Shown: one piece after another, positions 28,326-36,129 of the stretch
Layout: every line of letters begins with the position of its first letter
Numbering within the stretch: the stretch's first letter is position 1
Assembly: GCF_000744415.1 (NCBI RefSeq)
Contig: NZ_JQLW01000009.1
Coordinates: forward strand, 1 to 64,000
Length of the DNA: 64,000 nt
DNA from: Ghiorsea bivora
GTDB lineage: Bacteria; Pseudomonadota; Zetaproteobacteria; Mariprofundales; Mariprofundaceae
Direction of reading: 5' to 3'
Notes under the pieces: generated by a model
The model's database searches: none
Seen by the model: the letters and a program-made list of their open reading frames with translations, nothing else
Told to the model about the DNA's origin: nothing
Program-made: the position numbers and the translations under genes

Positions 28326-29204
28326 ATGAATAAACCCATGCCATCACTCAATGCTTTAAGAGCATTTGTTGCAGTGGGGAAACACGGTACACTTAAAGGT
28401 GCAGCTGCTGAACTCTTTGTCACAGCCTCTGCATTGAGCCATCAAATAAAAAATATGGAAGACATATTAGAAGTTCGGTTATTTCAACGCAGCAAGGCTG
28501 GGTTATCTTTAACAGATGCAGGGCATTTAATTTACAAAGATCTTGAACAGTCTTTTAGTTTAATTCAACAAACCTTGCAGAAGTTAGATACAAGTTCTGG
28601 AAGTCATATCTTAAACATCAGCATGTTATCCACCTTTGCCATGCGCTGGTTTATTCCACGTTTATCCAGCTTTCAAAAGCAATACCCTGACATTGAAGTA
28701 CGCATTTCTACCTCGGTACACGAAGTTGCGTTTGAAAAAGAAGGCATTGATTGCGCCATTCGTTCGGGGCATGGTAATTGGAAAGGCTTACATGCTGAAT
28801 ATTTATTTACCGAAACTTTTACCCCAGTCTGCAATCCCAAGCTGGCTAAAGCACTGAAAACACCACAAGATTTAGCCAATCATACTTTATTGCATGCAAG
28901 GCTTAGACCCGATGACTGGCAAATGTGGCTAAAAGCTTTGAACTTAAATATCCAATCAGAACATGAACAAACCTTTGAAACACGAAATTTTGCTATTCAA
29001 GCGGCTGTTGACGGCTTGGGTATCGCAATTGTTGACCCATCTTTGGTGGCTGAAGATATTAAAGCAGGGCGTTTGACCACCCCCTTCTCACAAACCTTAG
29101 CCGATAAAAGCGCTTATTATTTGGTCTACCCACAAAAGAAAAACTCAAACTCACATATCCAGCATTTGCAGGCTTGGCTCGTCAAACAAAGCCATAACGC
29201 TTGA
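28326..29204 (+). CDS. LysR-family transcriptional regulator (GcvA-like)
   Basis: 292-aa LysR regulator. Residues 6-65 are the winged helix-turn-helix (ALRAFVAVGKHGTLKGAAAE followed by LFVTASALSHQIKNME). Residues ~90-290 are the periplasmic-binding-protein-like effector domain. Overall resemblance is to the GcvA/AmpR branch (MRWFIPRLSSFQKQYPDIEV, IDCAIRSGHGNW). LysR genes usually control the divergent neighbour, here leuC-leuD. The gene ends one base before the convergent triheme cytochrome stop. The effector is unknown. Confidence 0.88.
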   Translation: MNKPMPSLNALRAFVAVGKHGTLKGAAAELFVTASALSHQIKNMEDILEVRLFQRSKAGLSLTDAGHLIYKDLEQSFSLIQQTLQKLDTSSGSHILNISMLSTFAMRWFIPRLSSFQKQYPDIEVRISTSVHEVAFEKEGIDCAIRSGHGNWKGLHAEYLFTETFTPVCNPKLAKALKTPQDLANHTLLHARLRPDDWQMWLKALNLNIQSEHEQTFETRNFAIQAAVDGLGIAIVDPSLVAEDIKAGRLTTPFSQTLADKSAYYLVYPQKKNSNSHIQHLQAWLVKQSHNA

Positions 29205-29205
29205 T

Positions 29206-30423
29206 TTACTTTTCTTCAAGTGCCTGCTGTATCATATAGTCAACGGCCGCTTTTAATCGCCCATTCGAACACTCATCACAACCACCCTTGGCTGGCATAT
29301 CACCATTTCCCCGAATCGTTACCTCATGTAATTTCTTCCGTCCTTGATCCAACAACACCAACCATATGTGCTTTTCCAAACGCGGTGCACCCATCAGTCC
29401 ATCATCATGACACATTGCACAGCTCGATTCATATAATTTTTTACCATCTTGCAATGTGAAATCTTTACCCATATCCACTTCAACGCTAGGTACCTTGCTT
29501 TGTATTGTTTTAAGATAAGTCGCTATTGCAAGCAGGTCTGTATCTGTAAGGAAACGTAAACTATTGTGTTCCACACCACGCATAGGCCCTGAAAGTTCAC
29601 CATGGGTTGGCATTTCATTCTTTTTGAATATATCAACCACTTGATACTTACTTAGATTTTTAAGCCCTTGGGCTGCAATATTTGGCGCATAATAACCCTC
29701 AACAAACGTACCTGCTAAATAGTAATCTTTTTTAGGCACACCAAAATAATTCAACTGCGTATGGCACAAGGCACAATGCCCAGGACCTTCAACAATAAAC
29801 TTACCCCGATTCCAAGCTTTTGAGTGCGTTGCATCTGGTTCAAAACCATCGTCTTCAAACGTGAAATACAACAAACGCCAACCCAACTGCAAAAACCTAT
29901 AATTAAATGGCCAGTCCATTTCTTGTGCATGATTTTCTTGATGCACAGCTGGCACAACGTCCAAATAGGCTTTAATATCTAACACATCTTGTTCGCTCAT
30001 TTTATGAAAATAATTATAGGGGAATACGGGGTAATAATATGAACCATCGGGCGCAATGCCTTCTCTCACAGCTTGCACAAATTGTTTATCTGACCACTTA
30101 CCAATACCTGTTTCTTTATCTGGCGTAATATTCGGCGCATACAAATCACCAAATGGCGTTGCGATTTTTAAGCCACCAGCAAAAGGTTTACCATCATTTG
30201 CTTCATCGGTATGACATGTAAAACAATCGCCCATTTTTAACAAATATTCACCATGCTGAATTTGTTTTAAGCTGTGTTTGGCTTGTTCCATATTCAGCTT
30301 TGGGTATGCCGAATCAGTGGATGCGATGCTTCGCACAACTTGCTCAGAAGCAGCCCATGACATGTTTGGTAAAAGTAGCAGCACCATCACCCTTAAATAA
30401 AATCGCCATGAATGAAGTCGCAT
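29206..30423 (-). CDS. Periplasmic triheme cytochrome c
   Basis: 405-aa exported cytochrome. Signal peptide residues 1-24 (cleavage after SWA). There are three cytochrome c domains with heme sites CFTCH (67-71), CALCH (217-221) and CAMCH (335-339). The first two domains resemble the cytochrome subunit of membrane-bound gluconate/alcohol dehydrogenases (APNITPD, SDKQFVQAVREG). The third is a class I type with a CDEC pair (GGCDEC) near the end. No dehydrogenase partner is adjacent, so it may serve as a free electron shuttle. The start at ATG 30423 is supported by an AAAGGAGAG site; the frame extends 24 codons further without a signal peptide. Confidence 0.87.
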   Translation of the reverse strand: MRLHSWRFYLRVMVLLLLPNMSWAASEQVVRSIASTDSAYPKLNMEQAKHSLKQIQHGEYLLKMGDCFTCHTDEANDGKPFAGGLKIATPFGDLYAPNITPDKETGIGKWSDKQFVQAVREGIAPDGSYYYPVFPYNYFHKMSEQDVLDIKAYLDVVPAVHQENHAQEMDWPFNYRFLQLGWRLLYFTFEDDGFEPDATHSKAWNRGKFIVEGPGHCALCHTQLNYFGVPKKDYYLAGTFVEGYYAPNIAAQGLKNLSKYQVVDIFKKNEMPTHGELSGPMRGVEHNSLRFLTDTDLLAIATYLKTIQSKVPSVEVDMGKDFTLQDGKKLYESSCAMCHDDGLMGAPRLEKHIWLVLLDQGRKKLHEVTIRGNGDMPAKGGCDECSNGRLKAAVDYMIQQALEEK

Positions 30424-30605
30424 ACTACTCTCCTTTAGTATCACCATCTTGAATATGTTCGGGTTCATTTTCACCCCTATCCCACGTTTATACATTGTAA
30501 ATACTTCAATAGCATTGTTTTTTCCAAATACCTTTTAATATAAGCAAAGCCGTTTACAAATTGAATCCACAAAGCAGTTTCAACCCCTACCAATGATTTA
30601 GCTGC

Positions 30606-30637
30606 AAAAAAATACCCCCAAGTTGACTTGGAGGTAT
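30606..30637 (-). terminator. Intrinsic terminator after the 38-residue membrane peptide gene
   Basis: Stem atacctccaag / cttgggggtat (minus strand) with a TCAA loop, including one G-U pair, followed by a T-run (plus-strand aaaaaaa 30606-30612). It lies about 20 bases after the small gene's stop, supporting a discrete short transcript. Confidence 0.85.
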
Positions 30638-30659
30638 AAAAACATAGGGTTAAAGTATC

Positions 30660-30776
30660 TTAGCTTGTTTGGTCAGTTACTTCTGTTACAAACAATACCG
30701 CAAAAAGAGCCGTTGCCACAATCGCTGGTCCATCACGGTATAAAACTTTACCCAACTTCTTAGTTACTGTACGCAT
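30660..30776 (-). CDS. Small single-helix membrane protein (38 aa)
   Basis: Short reading frame from ATG (30774-30776) to TAA with an ideal AAAGGAG ribosome site 7 bases upstream and a strong terminator downstream, so it has all the marks of a real monocistronic small gene. The product has a basic N-terminus (RTVTKKLGKVLYRDG) followed by a hydrophobic helix (PAIVATALFAVLFV) and a short polar tail, predicting one membrane pass with the N-terminus inside. It sits between the triheme cytochrome and nnrS. It could be a small accessory subunit of a respiratory complex, but that is speculation; I recognise no family. Confidence 0.7.
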   Translation of the reverse strand: MRTVTKKLGKVLYRDGPAIVATALFAVLFVTEVTDQTS

Positions 30777-31015
30777 AATCATCTCCTTTCACGTCAAGAT
30801 AGGGCAAGTATAACCATACAACATGACAATAATGTGATAGAAATCATAAAATTTAAATTAAATTATCTTAATATTTTTAATAACTTACAATAGTCATATG
30901 CAACATCATCAATGCCCATACAATAACCCAATCTAATCTAAGTTGGTCTTCGTATGCATACATATCAAAAATACTCGCTGTTTCATTTCCTAACCAAGCT
31001 GTTTAAAGTTGTCAT
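30777..31015 (+). other. AT-rich intergenic region upstream of nnrS
   Basis: This region must hold the promoter of the 38-residue gene (minus) and of nnrS (plus). I looked for an FNR/NNR-type box (TTGAT-N4-ATCAA), which often precedes nnrS, and did not find one. No further gene or RNA is evident. Confidence 0.4.
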
Positions 31016-32185
31016 ATGTTATCCGATAAACCCACCACTGCCTTGTTAGAAGTCGGGTTCCGCCCTTTTTTCTTGGGCGCAGGTTTTTTTGCCATGCTCA
31101 CTATGGCTTTATGGTCAGCCATTTATATTTTCCAAATGGATATTACACTGGATGCTATTTCTCAATATGAATGGCATGCCCATGAAATGTTATTTGGGTA
31201 TGCCATGGCGGTCATTGCAGGTTTTTTACTCACTTCCGTACGCACTTGGACACGCACTGTTACTGCAGAAGGCAAGTCTCTGCTACTGTTGTTTAGCTTT
31301 TGGTTGATTGCAAGGTTTTGCTTTTTGTTTGGTACACAATGGATTGAAATCGCAGCCATTTTTGATTCATTATTCACCCTATGGCTCACCTACATCTTAT
31401 TTCATCGTATTATCAAAACCAAACAATGGCATCAAATCGGCATTATCGCCAAAGTGCTACTGATTACACTGTGCAATATCATGTTTTACGCGGGTGCATT
31501 GGGTTATATGGAAAATGGTGTGGTTTGGGGTATTTTTTCAGCCATGTATATCATCCTTGCCCTGATTCTGACCATGGGTCGGCGTGTCATTCCCTTCTTT
31601 ATTGAACGCGCCACTAACGATGCCGTCAAATTATTCAACACCCGCTGGGTGGATATCCCTAACCTGTTTGTTTTTCTCGCTTTTGCTATCAATGAAGTGT
31701 TTATTGAACATGAAGCAGCATCGGCTTATCTCTCCCTTATCTTATTCACACTCAATGCCTACCGCCTAATTCGCTGGCATCAGCCTATCATTTGGCAGCA
31801 AGGTTTATTGTGGAGTATTTATCTGTCTTCTTGGATGATTACATTGGGTTTTGCACTTTTTGCACTCACCTACTTTGCCAACTTAGATATTCCTAAGCTA
31901 CTGGCAATTCACGCCTTTACAGTTGGTGGCATTGGTATGCTAACCATTGGCATGATGTCTCGCGTTTCTTTGGCGCACACAGGGCGTAATGTGTATGAAC
32001 CTCCTAAAGCTTTAATCTATGCCTTTGCCGCTATTTTATGCAGCGCCATTATCCGTGTTGTATTGCCTCTATTCAATATTTGGAATTATGAAACCTTGAT
32101 AGGGCTCTCCCAAATATTTTGGGTAGCTGCGTTTGCTATTTTCACCATCACCTATGCCCCTATTCTGCTCAAACCCAAACAATGA
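31016..32185 (+). CDS. nnrS: NnrS family membrane protein
   Basis: 389-aa polytopic inner-membrane protein with about 12 predicted helices. NnrS is a heme- and copper-containing protein first found in the nitric oxide regulon of Rhodobacter and linked in Vibrio to resistance to nitrosative stress. Family features include the N-terminal GFRPFFLGAGFFA, the WHAHEMLFGYAMAVIAGF segment with conserved His residues, GRRVIPFF, and HAFTVGGIGMLTIGMMSRVSLAHTGR. No nitric oxide reductase gene is in the window, so its regulation here is unknown. It converges with the PepSY-like gene, six bases apart. Confidence 0.92.
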   Translation: MLSDKPTTALLEVGFRPFFLGAGFFAMLTMALWSAIYIFQMDITLDAISQYEWHAHEMLFGYAMAVIAGFLLTSVRTWTRTVTAEGKSLLLLFSFWLIARFCFLFGTQWIEIAAIFDSLFTLWLTYILFHRIIKTKQWHQIGIIAKVLLITLCNIMFYAGALGYMENGVVWGIFSAMYIILALILTMGRRVIPFFIERATNDAVKLFNTRWVDIPNLFVFLAFAINEVFIEHEAASAYLSLILFTLNAYRLIRWHQPIIWQQGLLWSIYLSSWMITLGFALFALTYFANLDIPKLLAIHAFTVGGIGMLTIGMMSRVSLAHTGRNVYEPPKALIYAFAAILCSAIIRVVLPLFNIWNYETLIGLSQIFWVAAFAIFTITYAPILLKPKQ

Positions 32186-32191
32186 CACTCT

Positions 32192-32929
32192 TTAAATAGC
32201 ACGACGTTTCTTGCGCATCAAAAGCCCAGAAATACTTAGAAACAATAATGAAAAAGCTGTGAAGTCAGGAATAAGCCAGTGTGGCAGACCAAAAAGGCGA
32301 CCTCCGTGCAAATCTTGCATCAAACGTAAATAACGAATATCACTGACTCGACGTGGTAAGATTGCCATATGCTCAGGTGGCGTTGGCACGCGCATAGAGA
32401 CTTTCCCATGCTGTTTTTTGCTTTCTTTTTCAAAAGAAATCAAACCTTCATCTGCTTGATAAGTCGCGGAGGCTGTAGTGACCACAAGCTTATTACCCTC
32501 AGCCCCAATAGCTGTGATCACACCATCCAATTCAGGGCTTATCTGTTCCACCAGTTCGAATGTATTCGAATACAAGTACAATCGATTTTCATTGGCTAAA
32601 ACCCAAAAGGGTTGAAGGTAAACAGCCCCTTTCAATTGCCCTTCTGACACTGCAAGCATCTGGGTATTTATATACCATTGATGTGCCAGTTGCGTAGCAT
32701 ACGCATTGGGTTTATTCACCACTTGATAAGTGGTGGGTACTGCTGGTTGCACATCATACAAATCCAACAACCAACTTTGCTCAATGCTCTTTTGATGCCA
32801 ATTAAAATCTTCTGCATGTTGCAATAAAAAACCTGTGATTGCCGTAAACATAATAATGAATACTGAAACAATAGCGATGCTTCTATGTACGCGCACCATT
32901 GTGCTTCTACTCCAACCGGTGAATCTCAT
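32192..32929 (-). CDS. PepSY-associated transmembrane protein
   Basis: 245-aa inner-membrane protein with one helix near each end (about 15-40 and 218-238) and a ~170-residue periplasmic domain between them. The layout, the N-terminal VRVHRSIAIVS...TGFLLQH and the C-terminal DLHGGRLFGLPHW...SGLLMRKKRR segments fit the PepSY-associated TM family. Some members are ferric-siderophore or ferric reductase components, and the conserved His residues in both helices are candidate heme ligands. The start overlaps the FMN-binding protein stop by four bases. It is the third gene of the Fur-box operon, so an electron-delivery role in iron assimilation is plausible. Confidence 0.75.
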   Translation of the reverse strand: MRFTGWSRSTMVRVHRSIAIVSVFIIMFTAITGFLLQHAEDFNWHQKSIEQSWLLDLYDVQPAVPTTYQVVNKPNAYATQLAHQWYINTQMLAVSEGQLKGAVYLQPFWVLANENRLYLYSNTFELVEQISPELDGVITAIGAEGNKLVVTTASATYQADEGLISFEKESKKQHGKVSMRVPTPPEHMAILPRRVSDIRYLRLMQDLHGGRLFGLPHWLIPDFTAFSLLFLSISGLLMRKKRRAI

Positions 32930-33456
32930 GGCTGCACCAAGCTATCCAACAACAAAGCCATAGTTGTCATCTTTTTTACCGCACGCACTGAAAGTGTTGC
33001 CCCAGTAATGCCATCAATAGTATGGCTTAAACTTTTATCATCTTTTAAAAATACATCTTTAAACTGCTGGGTAAAAAAATCATGTTTAATTTCCCAGCCA
33101 CGCGATTCTCTAAATGCTAACACTTTTACAATCTTTATTTTTTTGTTTATCACGGTTACACCCAACGTAATATTTTTTTCTTTGCCGATTTCATTCAGTA
33201 CCCACACAGTCTTGTGAACACCTTGATTATCTTGCCAATAACGGATACGTAAACCCGTATACTCGTGTTGCAATATCGCTGCGAGCTTGGCTTTTAGTGT
33301 TTTGTCCAACCAAATCACTTTCGCCTTGGGAGGATGACCTGAAAACTGTGTTTTCACAAAAGACATGGGATCCAAATATATGTTATCGGCATGAGCAGGG
33401 CTAAATGCACCAGCTAAGCTCCATGCCGACAACATAAATACAAAAAAGGTACGCAT
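32926..33456 (-). CDS. Periplasmic FMN-binding domain protein
   Basis: 176-aa exported flavoprotein. Signal peptide 1-23 (AHA). The C-terminal part is an FMN_bind domain with DGITGATLS (148-156), matching the ApbE flavinylation motif D-x-x-TGA-T/S; Thr154 is the expected phosphoester FMN attachment site. Similar domains occur in RnfG, NqrC and periplasmic reductases. Coupled to the porin gene by TAATG upstream and to the PepSY-like gene by ATGA downstream. It probably passes electrons from the inner-membrane partner to a periplasmic acceptor. An ApbE transferase is not encoded nearby. Confidence 0.85.
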   Translation of the reverse strand: MRTFFVFMLSAWSLAGAFSPAHADNIYLDPMSFVKTQFSGHPPKAKVIWLDKTLKAKLAAILQHEYTGLRIRYWQDNQGVHKTVWVLNEIGKEKNITLGVTVINKKIKIVKVLAFRESRGWEIKHDFFTQQFKDVFLKDDKSLSHTIDGITGATLSVRAVKKMTTMALLLDSLVQP

Positions 33457-34511
33457 TAAAACTGATAACCCAGGCCCATGTTAAAACCATCTTGGTTGCC
33501 AGCTAACGTATTCTGCTGCTGCACATCAAATTTAAATACGACATCTTCATGCGGCCAATAGTTGGCACCAACATCATATTGGACTTTATCCCCAGCACCT
33601 GTGTCATCCCATATATTTTGCCTAACAAATACACCCCAAGAAGAAGATGGTCTATAACTGGCCTCCAATACAGAACCTTGTGTATCCACACCGTTTTCAA
33701 TGCGCCAATTGGAAAATAAAGCTGTAAGCTTGATGTCAGCCAACTGATAAATAACATGCCCTTCAACCAAGGTTGCAGCACCCAAACCACCTGTCTGCTG
33801 ATCCATATCTTCTTGCTGATTGATGCTTGCACTTACTGTTAACCCTGCCAAACCTGTATATTGCAAACGCCCCGTATATGCTACTGTATCAGCCACAGCA
33901 TTGGCTACACCTTGCCGACCTGCTCGCACTGATGTTGTTGTATTAAGCCCAGAATGTACAGCCACATCCCACGACAATCCATGAAGCGAATTCGCTGAAT
34001 ACATCACCCCACCTTCTCGCCAAGTGGTTGGAATAATATATTTCTCAATGGGATTGCGCTCTGTACCATAAAAGGTTGACGGCTCATGGGTTTCATTAAC
34101 AATACCTACAGGCATCAAAAACATACCTACTTTAATCGACCCAAAGTTTTGATCCAGCTGTAAAAAAGCTTGCTCCAGCTCTATCGCACCAACTTGACCT
34201 GAACCCGCAATCGCATGCTCTAATTCCAGTTCAGAATAAAACTTTATCCGGTCTGAAAACGTATGCTCGACAAATAAAACAAACCTATGAAAATCCAGTT
34301 CATTACTGCCGTTTTGTCGGTTGTTGTAATGCATCTCACCGTATCCACCAAGTGAAGTCTTCGATGGTGCAACACTTTGCGATTCCACATAATCGGCCAA
34401 AGCATTCAACTGCGATTCAAGTTCCGCAATTTTACTTTCATTCGCCATCGCTATCGATGCTCCTATGGGCAGTGTCATAAATAACAATGCTGTTTTTATC
34501 ATTTTTTCCAT
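33456..34511 (-). CDS. Outer-membrane porin-like protein, Fur-controlled
   Basis: 351-aa outer-membrane beta-barrel. Signal peptide 1-23, then a short coiled coil (ESKIAELESQLNALADYVES) typical of trimeric porins, then a Gly/aromatic-rich barrel ending in GLGYQF with the C-terminal Phe needed for Bam-dependent assembly. The overall look is that of OprP/OprO-type porins (GGYGEMHYNNRQ, FHRFVLFVEHTFSD). The ATG at 34511 has an AAGGAG site. A perfect Fur box lies 40 bases upstream, so the gene should be induced by iron limitation. It is the first gene of an operon with the FMN-binding and PepSY-like proteins. Confidence 0.85.
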   Translation of the reverse strand: MEKMIKTALLFMTLPIGASIAMANESKIAELESQLNALADYVESQSVAPSKTSLGGYGEMHYNNRQNGSNELDFHRFVLFVEHTFSDRIKFYSELELEHAIAGSGQVGAIELEQAFLQLDQNFGSIKVGMFLMPVGIVNETHEPSTFYGTERNPIEKYIIPTTWREGGVMYSANSLHGLSWDVAVHSGLNTTTSVRAGRQGVANAVADTVAYTGRLQYTGLAGLTVSASINQQEDMDQQTGGLGAATLVEGHVIYQLADIKLTALFSNWRIENGVDTQGSVLEASYRPSSSWGVFVRQNIWDDTGAGDKVQYDVGANYWPHEDVVFKFDVQQQNTLAGNQDGFNMGLGYQF

Positions 34512-34550
34512 TTTATTTTCTCCTTATATTTTAACAAGGCGGAACGATAG

Positions 34551-34565
34551 TGATAATGATTATCA
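34551..34565. promoter_or_regulatory. Fur box
   Basis: tgataatgattatca is a perfect 7-1-7 inverted repeat identical to the core Fur consensus. The flanks gatag and tttgc extend it. It lies 40 bases upstream of the porin gene and 123 bases upstream of the divergent small heat-shock gene. The minus-strand operon is the likely target. Confidence 0.9.
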
Positions 34566-34603
34566 TTTGCAATAGTTTTTTTATTTTTGCTCAAAGACTC
34601 CCC

Positions 34604-34630
34604 CTTGAATCCTCAAAAAGCTGACCATAT
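34604..34630 (+). promoter_or_regulatory. Possible sigma-32 heat-shock promoter for hsp20
   Basis: CTTGAA (34604-34609) preceded by CCC, then 15 bases, then CCATATAT (from 34625). This is a fair match to the RpoH consensus CTTGAAA / CCCCATnT and is placed about 55 bases before the hsp20 start. Confidence 0.45.
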
Positions 34631-34687
34631 ATTTTAAACAAGAAGGTCGCATAATAGTTTTTACATTGAAAAGAAGGAGGTACTAAA

Positions 34688-35116
34688 ATGACACTTATGC
34701 GTAAAACACCTTGGCAAGACTTAGAAGTATTACAACATCGTTTGGGTGATATATTCGGTGATGTCACACCTTCAACCACACAAAACACTGAGCAATGGAT
34801 ACCTGCGGTTGATATTCGTGAAACTGATGATGCACTCAACATGCATGTAGAACTTCCTGGCATCGATAAAAAAGATATTACGATTGAAGTAAAAGATGGT
34901 GTATTGAGTATATCTGGTGAACGGCGTTACGAAAAAGACGTGAAAGAAGAAAACGCGCACCGCATTGAACGTGCTTACGGTCGCTTTACACGCAGCTTTA
35001 GCTTACCCCGTAATGTCAATGCTGATGCCGTGGAAGCCAGCATGCAAGATGGCGTATTACATGTTCGCTTACCAAAATTAGAAAGCGCAAAACCAAAAGC
35101 CATTGCCATCAAATAA
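34688..35116 (+). CDS. Small heat-shock protein (Hsp20/alpha-crystallin)
   Basis: 142-aa ATP-independent holdase chaperone that binds unfolding proteins during heat or other stress. The alpha-crystallin domain spans residues ~35-142 with ELPGIDKKDITIEVKDGVLS, the SGER motif, RSFSLPRNV and DGVLHVRLPK. The C-terminal I-x-I is replaced by KAIAIK, an acceptable variant. A strong GAAGGAGG site precedes the ATG. It has its own possible heat-shock promoter and a strong terminator downstream, so it is monocistronic. Confidence 0.95.
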   Translation: MTLMRKTPWQDLEVLQHRLGDIFGDVTPSTTQNTEQWIPAVDIRETDDALNMHVELPGIDKKDITIEVKDGVLSISGERRYEKDVKEENAHRIERAYGRFTRSFSLPRNVNADAVEASMQDGVLHVRLPKLESAKPKAIAIK

Positions 35117-35150
35117 CTGCTACGGAAGCATTGTATAAACTTCCGCTTAT

Positions 35151-35176
35151 AGCCCCGTTCGTACGGGGCTTTTTTA
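35151..35176 (+). terminator. hsp20 terminator
   Basis: Perfect stem agccccg (35151-35157) / cggggct (35164-35170), loop ttcgta, followed by TTTTTA. A weaker cggaag/cttccg hairpin precedes it at 35123-35145. Confidence 0.9.
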
Positions 35177-35179
35177 TGG

Positions 35180-35324
35180 GAAGCGCTTATTTATTCAGTG
35201 CTTCCGTGCAGCCCATGAACGGGCTGCCAAATCAATAGCCTAAGCGTTTGATTTGTAAGATAAAGGAAAACCGCGCTTTTCCTTTCTCGCCCTGATTTTT
35301 GGCTGGATGCCAATAAATCAGCAT
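35180..35324 (-). repeat. Structured repeat, copy 1 (multi-hairpin)
   Basis: About 133 bases (35192-35324) are roughly 90% identical, in the same orientation, to 35995-36126. Successive stems are visible: ggaagc..gcttcc at the left end, cagccc/gggctg, aaatcaa/ttgattt, aaaggaaaa/ttttccttt, and ctgattt/aaatcag with ttgg/ccaa inside. It begins 12 bases after the stop of the minus-strand gene at 35337. No reading frame is conserved between copies, which argues for a non-coding structured element. Confidence 0.85.
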
Positions 35325-35336
35325 CTCATTATGATT

Positions 35337-35963
35337 TCACCAAGGTTTCGAAGGTAAACCTGAAGCCACCCAAGCCTCTTGCCACCATGCATAATAGAGC
35401 TCAAAATCACCACGCTCTGCCAAAGATGTGGCTGAAAACACCGTGCCTGACCATAACCAAGCTGTAATCAAAGCAAAAAATACAGTCACAGGCCCCATAT
35501 CGCGCCTTGCTGCCCAAAATGTAAGAATAAGAAGTGGCCATACCAACATCGCTGCCACACCCGCATCACGCCACCGTCCAAGCCAAACATGACCAGCCCC
35601 AGGTATAATGGCTGCCAATAAACCAGGCATGATAGAATCTTCAACTGCAGGTATAGGATGCTGCTGCAACCAGTCTTGCATCAATATATCATACTGGTTA
35701 CGACTGTTGGGGATTAAAGTATTGTACGTGCTATTGACCTTTGCATCACGTCTTAATTTTAAAAGGCGCTTGGCAATATCAAAACGCTGCGTCCACACCG
35801 TAGACTGCTCTGATTGCAATATCGCACCCTCCAATAGCGCAATGGCTTGCCTATCCTGACCTTTTTGTGCCAGCTGCATGCTTTGTTGCCATACCTGCTC
35901 AGGTGCAGCCTGAACCAATATAGGCATGCATAAAAACAATAAACCAACAATATATTTAATCAT
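35337..35963 (-). CDS. Uncharacterised membrane protein downstream of gspF
   Basis: 208-aa protein not recognised by me. Signal peptide 1-19 (VQA), then a ~90-residue helical TPR-like region (QKGQDRQAIALLEGAILQSE), then a Gly/Ala-rich hydrophobic region from residue ~112 with two or three membrane segments (LLAAIIPGAGHVWLGRW, AAMLVWPLLILTFWAARR, VFFALITAWLWSGTVFS). The PGAGHxWLGRWRDA motif resembles small TM2/P5-type membrane families in bacterial genomes. It is co-directional with the type II secretion operon but separated from gspF by the structured repeat, and another copy follows it. Confidence 0.65.
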   Translation of the reverse strand: MIKYIVGLLFLCMPILVQAAPEQVWQQSMQLAQKGQDRQAIALLEGAILQSEQSTVWTQRFDIAKRLLKLRRDAKVNSTYNTLIPNSRNQYDILMQDWLQQHPIPAVEDSIMPGLLAAIIPGAGHVWLGRWRDAGVAAMLVWPLLILTFWAARRDMGPVTVFFALITAWLWSGTVFSATSLAERGDFELYYAWWQEAWVASGLPSKPW

Positions 35964-35980
35964 CTTATACCTCTTAGCTA

Positions 35981-36126
35981 AGCACTGATGATGTATTCAG
36001 TGCTTCTGTGCAGCCCATGAACGGGCTACCAAATCAATAGCCTAAGCGATTGATTTGTAAGAGAAAGGAAAACCACGCTTTTCCTTTCTCGTCCTGATGT
36101 TGACAGGATGCCAATAAATCAGCATT
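35981..36126 (-). repeat. Structured repeat, copy 2 (multi-hairpin)
   Basis: Second copy of the ~133-base element (core 35995-36126), starting three bases after the gspF stop on the minus strand. It carries the same series of stems. Several base changes against copy 1 fall in loops; others turn one stem pair into a mismatch. Its outer end has an inverted pair aagcactga / tcagtgctt (35981-35989 / 35998-36006), like a small terminal hairpin. Confidence 0.85.
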
Positions 36127-36129
36127 TCC

